Positions 50,942-60,577 of a stretch of DNA of 64,000 bases are shown here, in pieces. This DNA comes from Sulfurovum sp. UBA12169 (GTDB lineage Bacteria; Campylobacterota; Campylobacteria; Campylobacterales; Sulfurovaceae): positions 62,001 through 126,000 of the forward strand of contig DLUH01000001.1 of the NCBI GenBank assembly GCA_002742845.1, written 5' to 3'. How positions within the stretch are numbered: position 1 is the first letter of the stretch; the number at the start of each line of letters is the position of its first letter. The translations under genes were made by a program, and so were the position numbers. The notes under the pieces were generated by a model. The model saw only the letters and a list, made by a program, of their open reading frames with translations, did not search any database and was not told where the DNA came from.

Positions 50942-51022
50942 ATGGTTTTATCTTGAAAATTTGCATTAATCAATAAACATTGTCCTTTCAAATGAGCAAG
51001 AAAAGATCACATTGTGTGCATA

Positions 51023-53041
51023 TCATTCTTGCTTAATTACGATTTTTGGAACAATATGCAGCGTAACTTTTTTTTGGAGTCTTTTTGAGAGCTCCGCTCC
51101 AAGCGCTTGATACGCTTCTTGATCCAAATGCGAATCGGCGCTTACTTCACACTCAATGACGGCTTTGTTTTTGGTCGAAGACTGGATCGCAAGAATATTG
51201 AGTTCTATTTTTTGCCCTTTCATGGAAAGTTCTTTTATTTTATTGAGTTTTGCATAATCGCTGCTTTGAAGCATAAGCGAATAAAAGGAAAAAATCAACG
51301 GAATGCTCACAGCAGCAAGCATGATCGCAGGCATAACTAAACCTTTTTTGGCGCGCTGGACGGGAGCATACCCCAAAATTACAAACGTCAAAGAAGCGGC
51401 AAGGATCATGCCAAAAAGGTTGGTTAAAAAAAGCAAGAAAGAACCGTAGATCATCGAAAGCTCTCCCCAGCCAATCCCAATCCCCGTAACGGCAAGCGGC
51501 GGCACCAAAGCGATAGCGATCGCTACGCCGGCCAGCGATTTTGCCACTTCTTCTTTCGAGCTTGCATACGCACCGGCAATACCCGAAAAAATAGCTACAA
51601 AGAGATCAAGCAGATTTGGATTGATGCGTGAACTCATTTGTGAAGTCATGATGTCAAGAGGCATGAAAAAAGTCAATGCAAAAGAGAAGAACAGCGCACT
51701 TAGAATACCAAGTGCCAACGTAACGGTGGCACTTTGAGTGATCGTTTTGTTGCTTCGCACAATCCCCATGGACAATGAGATGATAGGCGCCATCAAAGGA
51801 GCCAATATCATAGCTCCGATAACTGTGGGAGTTGAGTCCTGAAAGATGCCGACTGTCGCGAGCAGGGTACTTAAGATCATTAAAGCAATAAATATAGAGG
51901 AGATTTTAGCACTCTCTTTGATACTTATAAGTGCTTCTTTGATATCTTCGTCACTTGCTTTTTTCAGGAAAGGAACTTTTCCCGAGATAAGCAGTTCTCT
52001 CATTTCTCCCTTGGGCAAATGGTTGATACTGACGGTTTCGCTTGGGTTTTCTTCTTCTGTTTGTGCGATGTATGATTCGAGGCTTTTCCCATAGCCGACG
52101 GTAAGATTTGAGGGAAAAATCTCCAGTTCGATCGTTTTGGCGCTCAATGCGGTATTGTCGATCGTAAAATCAAACGGTTTGCTGCTTTCGATGTTGAGTT
52201 TTGAAGTCGAGATAAATCCTATGTTTTTTGGGAGGTTTCCCCATGAAAATTTATGATAGAAAAAAATAGCTGCCAGATGATAAATATAAGACATCAAGCT
52301 TTTTGGCGCTATGATTAGGGCGTTGAGCTTTCCGTCATGAAAAGAAGTGCTGCCCATGGTTTTTAGCGTGTTGAAGATCATATAATCTTCCAGCACCAGT
52401 ATCCCGCTTATTACTGTGTATATCTTTTGCTCTGTGGCGGTTTGCAGTGTAACGGCCTGATAGCGGAGGTTTTTTAGATTGTTAAAAAATTCCTTAATAT
52501 TGCTGTACAAAGAGCTCTCAAAAACGTTTTTGCTTAGGTTTTGCACATTGCCGATAGAAACTTTTTGAAATACGACCTCTCCGTTGCATAGCAGCAGTTG
52601 ATCATTGATGCGCAGTTTTTCGTTCAAGGCGTCTTCGGTTGCTTCGTAAATATCTTTTGAGATGCCGTAGTGAAGAAGCGTTTCTTTGCATGCATCATGG
52701 GGCAGTATGGCAATATTGAGTGTTTCTTCTTTATGGGTTTTAAGAAAATTCTTTATTGCTGCATCATCCGTATAAAGAAAATACATTGCATTAGGCTCGT
52801 GATAGATTTTTTCTGGCTCCAAAAGTTCAAGCTGTAGCTCTTTTTTGTAATGGGTTTTAAAAAATTGTTGAAATTCAAGAAGCGCTTCTTGGTTTGTGTT
52901 CTGCGTCAGCAAGATATATACATCTTTTGCGGCAATACTATTTTTTAAATATTGGTCCGTATTGGCTTGAGGGAGGCTTTTTTCGTTTTCAGATAGTTGT
53001 TTTTGCTTGAAAAGGGTTTTTTGTTCGTTTTGCTCTGTCAT
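51023..53041 (-). CDS. DUF389 membrane protein
   Basis: A 672-residue protein. Residues 1 to about 360 are soluble (diverse alpha/beta with a probable diacylglycerol-kinase-like catalytic region, as in similar long DUF389 proteins: VNHLPKGEMRELLISGKVPF). Residues about 370-570 form the DUF389 membrane domain with several helices and motifs DSTPTVIGAMILAPLMAPII, GIVRSNKTITQSATV and YASSKEEVAKSLAGVAIAIA. A soluble tail follows (EVSADSHLDQEAYQALGAEL). Function of the family is unknown. Confidence 0.88.
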   Translation of the reverse strand: MTEQNEQKTLFKQKQLSENEKSLPQANTDQYLKNSIAAKDVYILLTQNTNQEALLEFQQFFKTHYKKELQLELLEPEKIYHEPNAMYFLYTDDAAIKNFLKTHKEETLNIAILPHDACKETLLHYGISKDIYEATEDALNEKLRINDQLLLCNGEVVFQKVSIGNVQNLSKNVFESSLYSNIKEFFNNLKNLRYQAVTLQTATEQKIYTVISGILVLEDYMIFNTLKTMGSTSFHDGKLNALIIAPKSLMSYIYHLAAIFFYHKFSWGNLPKNIGFISTSKLNIESSKPFDFTIDNTALSAKTIELEIFPSNLTVGYGKSLESYIAQTEEENPSETVSINHLPKGEMRELLISGKVPFLKKASDEDIKEALISIKESAKISSIFIALMILSTLLATVGIFQDSTPTVIGAMILAPLMAPIISLSMGIVRSNKTITQSATVTLALGILSALFFSFALTFFMPLDIMTSQMSSRINPNLLDLFVAIFSGIAGAYASSKEEVAKSLAGVAIAIALVPPLAVTGIGIGWGELSMIYGSFLLFLTNLFGMILAASLTFVILGYAPVQRAKKGLVMPAIMLAAVSIPLIFSFYSLMLQSSDYAKLNKIKELSMKGQKIELNILAIQSSTKNKAVIECEVSADSHLDQEAYQALGAELSKRLQKKVTLHIVPKIVIKQE

Positions 53042-53249
53042 GCGTATTTTCCCGTGATGGTTTGTCGTTATTATGCTTTGATGGTATAGATTTTATCTTT
53101 AAAATTATAAATAAAAGCAATGACTGCTTGCATTGGCGTCACTGCTCGCTCATCATTTTCTCTCTTATCCTTTTTATTGAGTGTATCTTTTAAAAAGAAG
53201 AGATTCTTCCATCAGCATCGAAATTTTTCAAGATATGATACTGGCCAAC

Positions 53250-55565
53250 TTAGAGCCGTATATTTTTAAGCCTCAACGAATTGCCTATGACCGAGACTGA
53301 ACTAAAACTCATAGCCGCTGCCGCTATCATCGGCGAGAGAAGAAGCCCGAAGCACGGGTAAAGGACTCCCGCTGCGATAGGAATGCCGACCGAGTTGTAA
53401 AAAAAGGCAAAAAATAGGTTTTGTCTTATGTTTTTCATCGTTTGTCTGCTTAGGGTCCTTGCTCTTACTATGCCGTTTAGGTCTCCATTGAGCAACGTAA
53501 TGTCAGCGCTTTGTATCGCCACATCGGTACCGGTTCCCATCGCGATACCTATATGCGACGCGGCAAGAGAAGGAGCATCGTTGATACCGTCCCCCGCCAT
53601 TGCGACGATATATCCTTTTGATTGAAGCTCTTTGATGATTTGTGCTTTTTGCTGCGGCAGTACCTCCGCGTGGACTTCATCTATATTTAGCTCTTTGGCG
53701 ACAGTTTGGGCGGTTGCGCGATTGTCTCCGCTTACCATGACAATCCTTATGCCTTGTCTGTGCAGCTCTTTTATGGTTCTTGGAGTTGATTCTTTAAGGG
53801 GATCTACGACAGATAAAAAACCTGCCGGTTTTAAATCTATCGCGACGAGTATGACTATCTTCCCTTTGGCACGCTCCTTATCCGTTTTGTGTGACAATTG
53901 ATGTGCTTCTATATTTAAACTCTGCATAAGTTTGGCATTGCCTATGGCTACTTTCCTTCCCTCAACCTCTCCGACAATGCCCATTCCGCTGATAGATTCA
54001 AAATGATCGGCCTTTGCGGGTTTGATATTTCCGGCTTGTGCACCTTCAACAATGGCTTGAGAGAGCGGATGTTCGCTGGCTTGTTCCAAACTTGCCGCAA
54101 GATACAAAAGTTCAGTCTCGTCAAATCCCGCTTCTGCATATACATTGGTCAGTCTCGGCTTTCCTTCGGTCAAAGTTCCGGTTTTGTCCACCACCAGAGT
54201 ATCTACCTTTTCCATGATCTCTAGCGCACGGGCATCTTTTATCAAGACTCCGCTAGCAGCGCCCCGGCCCGTCGCAACCATTACGGAGATAGGGGTAGCA
54301 AGCCCGAGCGCACACGGACAAGCTATGATAAGCACGGAGACGGCACTCACTACGGAGTATGCTATCCTGGGTTCAGGACCGAGCATCCACCAAAGCATGA
54401 AGGTAAGAAGCGCTATGAAAACTACCGCAGGTACAAAGTATGCCGCCACAGTATCGGCCAGTTTTTGGATGGGAGCGCGCGAGCGCTGCGCCTGGGAAAC
54501 CATCTCTATGATTTGTGCAAGCAGAGTATCAGAACCTACTTTTTGCGCTCTCATCACAAAGCTTCCCGTAGTGTTGAGGGTGGCGCCTATCACCTTCTCT
54601 CCCGCAAATTTTTTAACAGCCAAAGGCTCACCTGTGACCATGGACTCATCGACGTTGCTCATGCCTTCTAGCACAATACCGTCAAGGGGAACCTTCTCTC
54701 CGGGGCGTACGCGCAAAACATCCCCCACATGTACGTTTTTTAGAGGGATATCCGCCTCGCTGCCGTCATCTTTTAAAATGCGTGCGCTCTTTGGAGCAAG
54801 ACTTAAGAGCAGCTTTATGGCTTCGTTTGTCCGCAAACGGGCGCGCAGTTCAAGAACCTGACCTAAAAGCACTAAAGCCGTTATGACAGAAGCCGCTTCA
54901 AAATATACATGCACCGATCCGTCTGCACTCCTCATCTGCGGCGGGAAAAGATGAGGCATAAAAAGCGCCGTTACGCTATAGAGCCATGCCGCGGATACGC
55001 CCAGAGCTATCAGGGTAAACATATTCAAGTTCATCGTGCGAAGTGATTTGACGGCTCGGACAAAAAAAGGCCAGCCTCCCCAAAAGACCACCGGTGTGGC
55101 AAGCACAAATTCTATGATCTGAATTCCCCTCATGCTTATATCTTTATGCGGCATGGAAGGGAGCATATCGAGGCTCATGGCAAGTATGAAAACGGGCAGC
55201 GTAAGTGCAGCGCTTATCCAAAAGCGGCGGCTCATCTCCTTAAGCTCTTCGTTCTTCTCATCCGGGCTTGGCATAATAGGTTCCAATGCCATACCGCATT
55301 TGGGACATGAACCCGGATGATCTTGTGCCACTTCCGGATGCATAGGGCAGGTATATAGTATTTTTGAAGTATCGGCGGTTATAGGACAAGCTTCATCGTC
55401 CAAGCAGTAAGAAGTACCCTCTTTTTTGTCCAAATACTTATGCGGAGAATTTTTAAACTTGAGAAGACAATGCTCAGAACAGAAGCGGTAATCTTTATCT
55501 TTATATCGGTAAGAGTATTTGGAATCATCAGGGACATCCATCCCGCAAACCGGATCGGTTTTCAT
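53250..55565 (-). CDS. copA: Copper-type P1B ATPase with YHS and heavy-metal-binding domains
   Basis: A 771-residue metal-exporting ATPase. The N-terminus has a YHS domain ([20 protein letters not shown], residues 1-45) and a small metal-binding domain [19 protein letters not shown] (73-91) instead of HMA domains. The catalytic core shows the CPC motif [13 protein letters not shown] (about 445-457), phosphorylation Asp in [11 protein letters not shown] (about 490-500), [10 protein letters not shown] and [10 protein letters not shown] (about 683-692). The CPC form with this domain set fits Cu+ or Ag+ export. ATG 55565 has GGAGG upstream; 26 extra in-frame codons before it are unlikely to be translated. 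Confidence 0.93.
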   Translation of the reverse strand: MKTDPVCGMDVPDDSKYSYRYKDKDYRFCSEHCLLKFKNSPHKYLDKKEGTSYCLDDEACPITADTSKILYTCPMHPEVAQDHPGSCPKCGMALEPIMPSPDEKNEELKEMSRRFWISAALTLPVFILAMSLDMLPSMPHKDISMRGIQIIEFVLATPVVFWGGWPFFVRAVKSLRTMNLNMFTLIALGVSAAWLYSVTALFMPHLFPPQMRSADGSVHVYFEAASVITALVLLGQVLELRARLRTNEAIKLLLSLAPKSARILKDDGSEADIPLKNVHVGDVLRVRPGEKVPLDGIVLEGMSNVDESMVTGEPLAVKKFAGEKVIGATLNTTGSFVMRAQKVGSDTLLAQIIEMVSQAQRSRAPIQKLADTVAAYFVPAVVFIALLTFMLWWMLGPEPRIAYSVVSAVSVLIIACPCALGLATPISVMVATGRGAASGVLIKDARALEIMEKVDTLVVDKTGTLTEGKPRLTNVYAEAGFDETELLYLAASLEQASEHPLSQAIVEGAQAGNIKPAKADHFESISGMGIVGEVEGRKVAIGNAKLMQSLNIEAHQLSHKTDKERAKGKIVILVAIDLKPAGFLSVVDPLKESTPRTIKELHRQGIRIVMVSGDNRATAQTVAKELNIDEVHAEVLPQQKAQIIKELQSKGYIVAMAGDGINDAPSLAASHIGIAMGTGTDVAIQSADITLLNGDLNGIVRARTLSRQTMKNIRQNLFFAFFYNSVGIPIAAGVLYPCFGLLLSPMIAAAAMSFSSVSVIGNSLRLKNIRL

Positions 55566-55774
55566 TTTTAGCCTCCTATATATGTTTAGGTACTTTTTTT
55601 CCTCAATATCCTTCAAATTGCTTTTTCTCTTGTGTTTTTTCAAACTATGTTTACATAGGTATACAAATGATAGATCATAGTGATTTTATCATTAAACTAT
55701 AAAAAAATCAAATCATATTGGATAATTTATAAAGCAAATATTTTTCTCAATAAAGATAATGGGTATCAATATAA

Positions 55775-56278
55775 ACATACCTTAAGAAAACACTCCCAAT
55801 CGCAGAAGGCGTCAACACGCCCATGCCTACGCAGATCGGAACGGGAGAGTTTGAGTATAAAGCAGGTTTGGGGGCATCAAAAATGATCGATAAGGGATGG
55901 CGGGTTGATTCGAATCTTATATACACCTATCGGCTCAAAGCAAACAACGACTATGATTTTGCAGATGAGCTGAACTTTGTTTTCGGTACGACAAAAGCGC
56001 TTAGCGATACATTCAATGTCGGTATAGATTATACCTTTACGTACAACAGCGACACGGATATGGGTACGGACACCAATGAACCGCTAAGGGCAATGCTGCC
56101 TTTTAAAGCATTCAGCGGAACAAGCGGATACCTCACGCCGCAGATAGAGTTTGTACCGTTTGGCAAACCAAAAGTGCATATCGGCGCAGGGGTGTCGTTT
56201 TTGGTCCATTACGATGTCAATGAGTATCAGCCGATGGAGAAAACAAGATTTTTACTCGATACAGGATATCTGTTTTAA
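55775..56278 (+). pseudogene. Truncated outer-membrane beta-barrel protein gene
   Basis: The frame opens right after an in-frame TAA (55772-55774) and has no start codon until ATG 55823, yet recognisable coding sequence (LPIAEGVNTPMPTQIGTGEF) runs across that ATG. The remaining about 168 residues are amphipathic strands with the C-terminal aromatic ending DTGYLF typical of outer-membrane barrels (phenol-degradation MetA-like / DUF-type transporter porins). The 5' half has been deleted. About 200 noncoding bp precede it (55,566-55,774), holding nothing recognisable. Confidence 0.55.
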
Positions 56279-56479
56279 AACTTCTGCTCGCAATGCGGTG
56301 ATTGGATGCACTGTTTTGTTTGTATTTTTACTAATATCAAAAAATATAAAAAGCTTTTCTTTGTCTTCAAAGAAATTTTAAATCACATTCAAAAAATATT
56401 TTTCTTTAGTAAGGAACATAGTGATTGAATGGCATCCCTTTTTGTTATAATGGTCTTAAAAGAACAAAAGGAGCAGTTT

Positions 56480-56752
56480 ATGGAAAAGCCGATGATAGCT
56501 GATGTTCAGCCCATTAAAACTTCACTCAAAGAGGGAGAAGAGTATTATTTTTGCACTTGCGGACGCGCAAAAACACAGCCGTTTTGCGACGGAAGCCATA
56601 AGGGGACTTCATTTAAGCCCATGAAATTCACAGCCAAAGCGACAACACAAAAGTGGATGTGTGCCTGCAAGCATACCGGCAATCCGCCTTATTGCGACGG
56701 TTCCCACCAGAGATTTACGCAGACAGACATCGGAACGGTCCCGGAGAAATAG
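56480..56752 (+). CDS. CDGSH iron-sulfur domain protein (double CDGSH)
   Basis: A 90-residue protein with two CDGSH domains: YYFCTCGRAKTQPFCDGSH (about 24-42) and WMCACKHTGNPPYCDGSH (about 64-81), each giving the Cys3-His ligand set for a [2Fe-2S] cluster. Proposed roles are redox or iron-sulfur transfer. I start at ATG 56480 behind AAGGAG; the upstream in-frame ATG at 56429 would add 17 hydrophobic residues. Confidence 0.93.
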   Translation: MEKPMIADVQPIKTSLKEGEEYYFCTCGRAKTQPFCDGSHKGTSFKPMKFTAKATTQKWMCACKHTGNPPYCDGSHQRFTQTDIGTVPEK

Positions 56753-56837
56753 GGATATTGACTTTTCTTTTGATACGTGCTAATATAAACAAACTTTAGT
56801 CATTTATTATAAAGTTTAGTGAGTAAAAGGAGTTAAG

Positions 56838-57848
56838 ATGACTCAAACCAAACCAATGCAATATTATAAAAAAGAAGAAGGAAAAGAGAGAATCATTTGT
56901 TTGCTGTGCAGGCATTACTGCAAACTCAAAGAGGGGCAGACCGGTATTTGCGGTGTCAACAAAAATGTCGGTGGCGAGCTTAAAACATTGGTGTACGGCC
57001 ACCCCGTTGCTATCAATCTTGACCCCATAGAGAAAAAACCGATCTACCATATGCTGCCAGGATCCAAAGCACTTTCTTTTGGGACGGTAGGGTGCAACTT
57101 CAGGTGCCCGTTCTGTCAAAACTGGGATATCTCCCAAGAGACAAATATCAATGAATCTATTGAAGTCAGCCCTCAAAAAATGGTTGATCTGGCTTTGGAA
57201 AATGGTGCTTCATCGATCGCCTATACTTACAATGAACCTACGATCTTTTACCCTTATGCCAAAGATATCGGCATGATTGCCAAAGAAAAAGGATTGAAAA
57301 ATATCTTTGTAAGCAACGGTTTTGAATCCCCTGAAGTGATCCAAGATATGGCAAGCTGGCTGGATGCAGCCAATATTGATCTTAAAAGCTGGGATGATGC
57401 GTACTACAAGAAGGTGCTCAAAGGAGGGCTTGAAGCGGTTAAAGATACCCTCAGGCTCATGGTAAAAGAAGGCATATGGGTGGAGGTAACCACGCTTTTG
57501 ATCGAAGGCGAAAATGACAGAGATCAGGATCTTAAAGAGATGGCAGAGTTCATTGCCAATGATTTAGGGAAGCATGTGCCATGGCATCTTAGCGCTTTTC
57601 ATCCTGACTATAAAATGATGGATCATGAGCGCACCAAACTCGAAACTCTTCAGCGCGCCAAAGAGATCGGCAAAAAAGCAGGGCTATATTATATCTATAT
57701 GGGCAATGTTCCCGTGCACGGCGATACCCATTGTCCCCAGTGCGGTGAATTGCTTGTAGACCGTACCGGATATTCGGTTGTTATAAACAATCTGCAAGAC
57801 GGTCATTGTCCAAAATGCACAAGAGTGATAGAGGGGGTATGGAAATGA
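56838..57848 (+). CDS. AmmeMemoRadiSam system radical SAM enzyme
   Basis: A 336-residue radical SAM protein. The N-terminal part carries Cys-x-x-Cys-x-x-x-Cys (CLLCRHYC, about 22-29) and a CGV; the radical SAM cluster motif is GTVGCNFRCPFCQNWDIS (about 83-100), the C-x3-C-x2-C form. The C-terminus has Zn-like CPQCGE and CPKCTR pairs (about 303-331). Family known from clusters with MEMO and AMMECR1 (the third partner, AMMECR1, is not here). Substrate unknown. First gene of a three-gene operon with 4-nt overlaps. Confidence 0.92.
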   Translation: MTQTKPMQYYKKEEGKERIICLLCRHYCKLKEGQTGICGVNKNVGGELKTLVYGHPVAINLDPIEKKPIYHMLPGSKALSFGTVGCNFRCPFCQNWDISQETNINESIEVSPQKMVDLALENGASSIAYTYNEPTIFYPYAKDIGMIAKEKGLKNIFVSNGFESPEVIQDMASWLDAANIDLKSWDDAYYKKVLKGGLEAVKDTLRLMVKEGIWVEVTTLLIEGENDRDQDLKEMAEFIANDLGKHVPWHLSAFHPDYKMMDHERTKLETLQRAKEIGKKAGLYYIYMGNVPVHGDTHCPQCGELLVDRTGYSVVINNLQDGHCPKCTRVIEGVWK

Positions 57849-58654
57849 GCACAAGAAAAACATCGGTTTGCGGGCAGTTTTATCCTTCAAGCCCTCAAGA
57901 GATCAAAGAGATGTTTGAACATTACAATAAGATACTCGATGAGCATTTGAGCAATAAGGCGCTTTTTGATAAAAAACCAAGAGCCATTATCGTGCCGCAT
58001 GCAGGGTATGTCTATTCGGCCTTTACGGCCAATATTGCCTTTAGAATACTGAAAAACAGCCATGCAAAACGGATCGTCGTGATTGGCCCAAGCCACAGAG
58101 TGTATTTAAAAGGAACAAGTATATCTGAGTACGATCGGTATGAAACGCCGTTTGGGTACTTGCAGATAGATGTCTTACTCGTTGATACGCTTAAAAAAAG
58201 ATTTGGATTTTCTTACATACCTGAAGCGCATCATGAACATAGTACGGAAGTACAAATGCCTTTTGTAGCAACGTATGACAAGGAAGCTGTGGTGGTGGAG
58301 TTGGTATATGGCGATGAATCTCCTTTGAGATTGGCAAAAGTCATTGAGTATCTTTTGCAGGATACCGATACAGCGGTGGTTATCAGCACTGATCTTAGCC
58401 ATTATTATGATATCAATAAAGCCAAGCGCCTTGACGGTATCTGCCTGGAAGCTGTACAAAATCTTGATGCGGATATGCTGCATCAAGGATGTGAAGCGTG
58501 CGGTAAAATAGGAATCGAAGCTATGCTGATCACGGCTAAAAATATCGGACTTAAACCGATCTTGCTGGATTATCGTACCAGTGCCGATGCAAGCGGGGAT
58601 GATTCCGCAGTCGTGGGGTACATGAGTGCGGCTTTTGTGGAGCAAGAGCAATGA
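57845..58654 (+). CDS. AmmeMemoRadiSam system protein B (MEMO family)
   Basis: A 269-residue MEMO1-like protein related to class III extradiol dioxygenases. Seen are CGQFYPSSPQEIKEMFEHYN (about 8-27), RAIIVPHAGYVYSAFTANIA (about 48-67, His in PHAGY), VIGPSHRVYLKG, and VISTDLSHYYDINKA (about 180-194). ATG 57845 overlaps the stop of the radical SAM gene (ATGA); an in-frame ATG two codons earlier is possible. The function is unresolved. Confidence 0.92.
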   Translation: MSTRKTSVCGQFYPSSPQEIKEMFEHYNKILDEHLSNKALFDKKPRAIIVPHAGYVYSAFTANIAFRILKNSHAKRIVVIGPSHRVYLKGTSISEYDRYETPFGYLQIDVLLVDTLKKRFGFSYIPEAHHEHSTEVQMPFVATYDKEAVVVELVYGDESPLRLAKVIEYLLQDTDTAVVISTDLSHYYDINKAKRLDGICLEAVQNLDADMLHQGCEACGKIGIEAMLITAKNIGLKPILLDYRTSADASGDDSAVVGYMSAAFVEQEQ

Positions 58655-59274
58655 AAAATCTTCAACAACTTGTCAATTCAATGATCTCTTCGGGTGTTTT
58701 GAAAAATCCTCGGATCATTGATGCGTTTGAAACGATAGACAGAAAATATTTCATTCCTGAAGAATTTGAAGAGTATACCTATGTTGATGCGCCGCTTCCC
58801 ATAGGCAAAAACCAGACAATATCCCAGCCGACGACGGTTGCATTTATGCTGGAACTGTTAAGTCCCCAAGACGGCAACAGGATACTCGATATCGGATCAG
58901 GATCTGGGTGGACGGTGGCTTTGCTGTGCTATTTGACCGGGCATAAAGGAAGTGTAGTGGGACTGGAGAGAATCGATGAGCTTGCAGAAATGGGTCAAAA
59001 TAATATTTCGAAATTTAAATTTGACAGCCCTTGCACCATAGAAAAATCCGGCGAAACGCTCGGAAAACCCGGAGATAAATTTGACAGAATCCTTGTTTCT
59101 GCCAGCGCAGAGGAGCTTCCCGAAGAGTTGCTTGATCAGCTGGAAATCGGCGGCATTTTGGTCATCCCGATACAAAATTCGATTTTTCTATATCAAAAAA
59201 TATCAGAACACGAGATCAAACAGCAAGAGTATCCCGGCTTTGCGTTTGTGCCGTTGATTTATCGTTCCAAATAA
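58651..59274 (+). CDS. pcm: Protein-L-isoaspartate O-methyltransferase
   Basis: A 207-residue SAM-dependent repair enzyme that methylates isoaspartyl residues in aged proteins. The SAM loop RILDIGSGSGWTVALLCYLT (about 77-96) and the post-I region VVGLERIDELAEMGQNNISK are diagnostic. The N-terminal PLPIGKNQTISQPTTVAFML (about 49-68) matches the isoaspartyl-binding region (G-x-x-Q-T-I-S-x-P). Coupled to the MEMO gene (ATGA). Confidence 0.94.
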   Translation: MKNLQQLVNSMISSGVLKNPRIIDAFETIDRKYFIPEEFEEYTYVDAPLPIGKNQTISQPTTVAFMLELLSPQDGNRILDIGSGSGWTVALLCYLTGHKGSVVGLERIDELAEMGQNNISKFKFDSPCTIEKSGETLGKPGDKFDRILVSASAEELPEELLDQLEIGGILVIPIQNSIFLYQKISEHEIKQQEYPGFAFVPLIYRSK

Positions 59275-59364
59275 ATGCGCTAGCTTATTTATGCGTATAA
59301 GTATTATTTAATTTTGTATAAGATACAATTTATGGTATTTTAAAAGAAGTTTTAAAATTATATT

Positions 59365-59436
59365 TTTTATGCCAAACTTGTTGCGAAGCAAGGACGGAAA
59401 GCCACGGGTCTTATTGAGATAGCCGGGTTGCAAACA
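59365..59436 (+). ncRNA. GEMM / c-di-GMP-I-like riboswitch
   Basis: The GEMM core is present in order: GCCAAAC, a hairpin CTTGTT/AAGCAAG with a GCGA (GNRA) tetraloop at 59383-59386, the linker GGACGGAAAGCC (consensus GGACGCAAAGCC), a second hairpin GGTCT...AGATAGCC, and GGGTTGC (consensus GGGTTAC). The GNRA loop and its receptor-like partner are the hallmark of this class. It ends about 190 nt upstream of the DUF4382 lipoprotein start. Ligand (c-di-GMP or cGAMP) cannot be decided from sequence alone. No obvious terminator is seen; control may be translational. Confidence 0.78.
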
Positions 59437-59626
59437 CTTTCACGTTATGTACCGCTTTATTCTTCGCTTCGGTTTTCGTTATTTGCCTAATTTCACTGTT
59501 GTTTTATTTTGTCAAATATGAGAAGCGCAGGTGTTAAAGTTGCTAATTGCATGTAAATTTTTTCGCATTTCAAAAATAATTTTACTTCTTTTGAAAAACA
59601 ATCCATAAAACCAAAAAAGGAAAAAT

Positions 59627-60511
59627 ATGAAAAAATTTTACAAAGCGATGAGTATTGCAGCGGCCGTACTTGCGGCTGGGTTATTGAGCGGATGCGGAGG
59701 CGGAAGCAGTACTACTACAACCACAGAGCCGTCAGGTACGGTAGCATTGAGTCTGACGGATGCTCCGGCAGACAATGAAGCCATAAGCGGTGTATATATC
59801 ACTTTTGATAGTCTGCACTATCAATATGCTGACAGCAATGACAGCTGGCAGGAAGTTAATCTAACCGAATCAAGAACCATCAATCTTCTTGCTTTGCAAG
59901 ACGGCAATACTACGCTGCTGAATCAAGTTGATCTGCCGGCGGGAGAGATTTCGCATGTGAGATTTATGATCGATACCCAAAAGTGCTATATCGTAGTTGA
60001 TGAGCAAAATCAAACACTCGAAGTTCCAAGCGGCGATCAAACAGGTTATAAAGCAATCGGCGAATTTACGATACCTGCAGGCGGAACAGTCAATGTGACG
60101 GCAGATTTCGATCTTAGAAAATCTTTGACTGTTACGGGAAATGGCCGATATATACTTAAGCCGACGATTAAAATCGTCGATAACAGCGAAGTAGGGGAAA
60201 TTAACGGCAGCATAACTGTAGATACGAACGGCTCGACGGCGGTCATTTATGCGTATGCAGACGGAACATGGGATGAGAACGAGACAAACTCAACAAACAA
60301 TTTCAGCCATGCGGTTTCGAGCACGAAAGTATCAAACGGCACGTATGTCCTTCCTTGGTTAACTGTTGGAACCTACGATCTTGTAGTTTTGGCATATGAT
60401 GTCAATGGTGATTTTGAAGCAGTGATGGGATTTGTAAATAATGTGACAGTGTCGCCAAACCAAACAACCACTCAAGATATCATTGATCCTTTGGATGATT
60501 ATCAACTATGA
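59627..60511 (+). CDS. DUF4382 lipoprotein under riboswitch control
   Basis: A 294-residue exported lipoprotein: signal peptide with lipobox LLSGC (Cys23), a Gly/Ser/Thr linker, then a DUF4382 beta-sandwich (SGTVALSLTDAPADNEAISG; VYITFDSLHYQYAD; INLLALQDGNTTLLNQVDLP, about 36-110). The carbohydrate-binding-like end (EINGSITVDTNGSTAVIYAY) forms a second beta domain. DUF4382 proteins are surface or periplasmic and of unknown function. The c-di-GMP-type riboswitch ahead suggests a role in attachment or biofilm. Good AAAAGGA ribosome site. Confidence 0.87.
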   Translation: MKKFYKAMSIAAAVLAAGLLSGCGGGSSTTTTTEPSGTVALSLTDAPADNEAISGVYITFDSLHYQYADSNDSWQEVNLTESRTINLLALQDGNTTLLNQVDLPAGEISHVRFMIDTQKCYIVVDEQNQTLEVPSGDQTGYKAIGEFTIPAGGTVNVTADFDLRKSLTVTGNGRYILKPTIKIVDNSEVGEINGSITVDTNGSTAVIYAYADGTWDENETNSTNNFSHAVSSTKVSNGTYVLPWLTVGTYDLVVLAYDVNGDFEAVMGFVNNVTVSPNQTTTQDIIDPLDDYQL

Positions 60512-60577
60512 CAGTGAAAGTTCCGCTTTTGAGCGGAACTTTTCCTCTCCGTTCTTTCTTCTTTTTTGTATCAATGG

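Noticed and set aside
55680-55822. Small plus-strand frame (start 55,680) overlapping the truncated barrel gene
   Set aside because: A/T-rich, low-complexity Lys/Asn sequence without a ribosome site. It reads through the truncated barrel in another frame.
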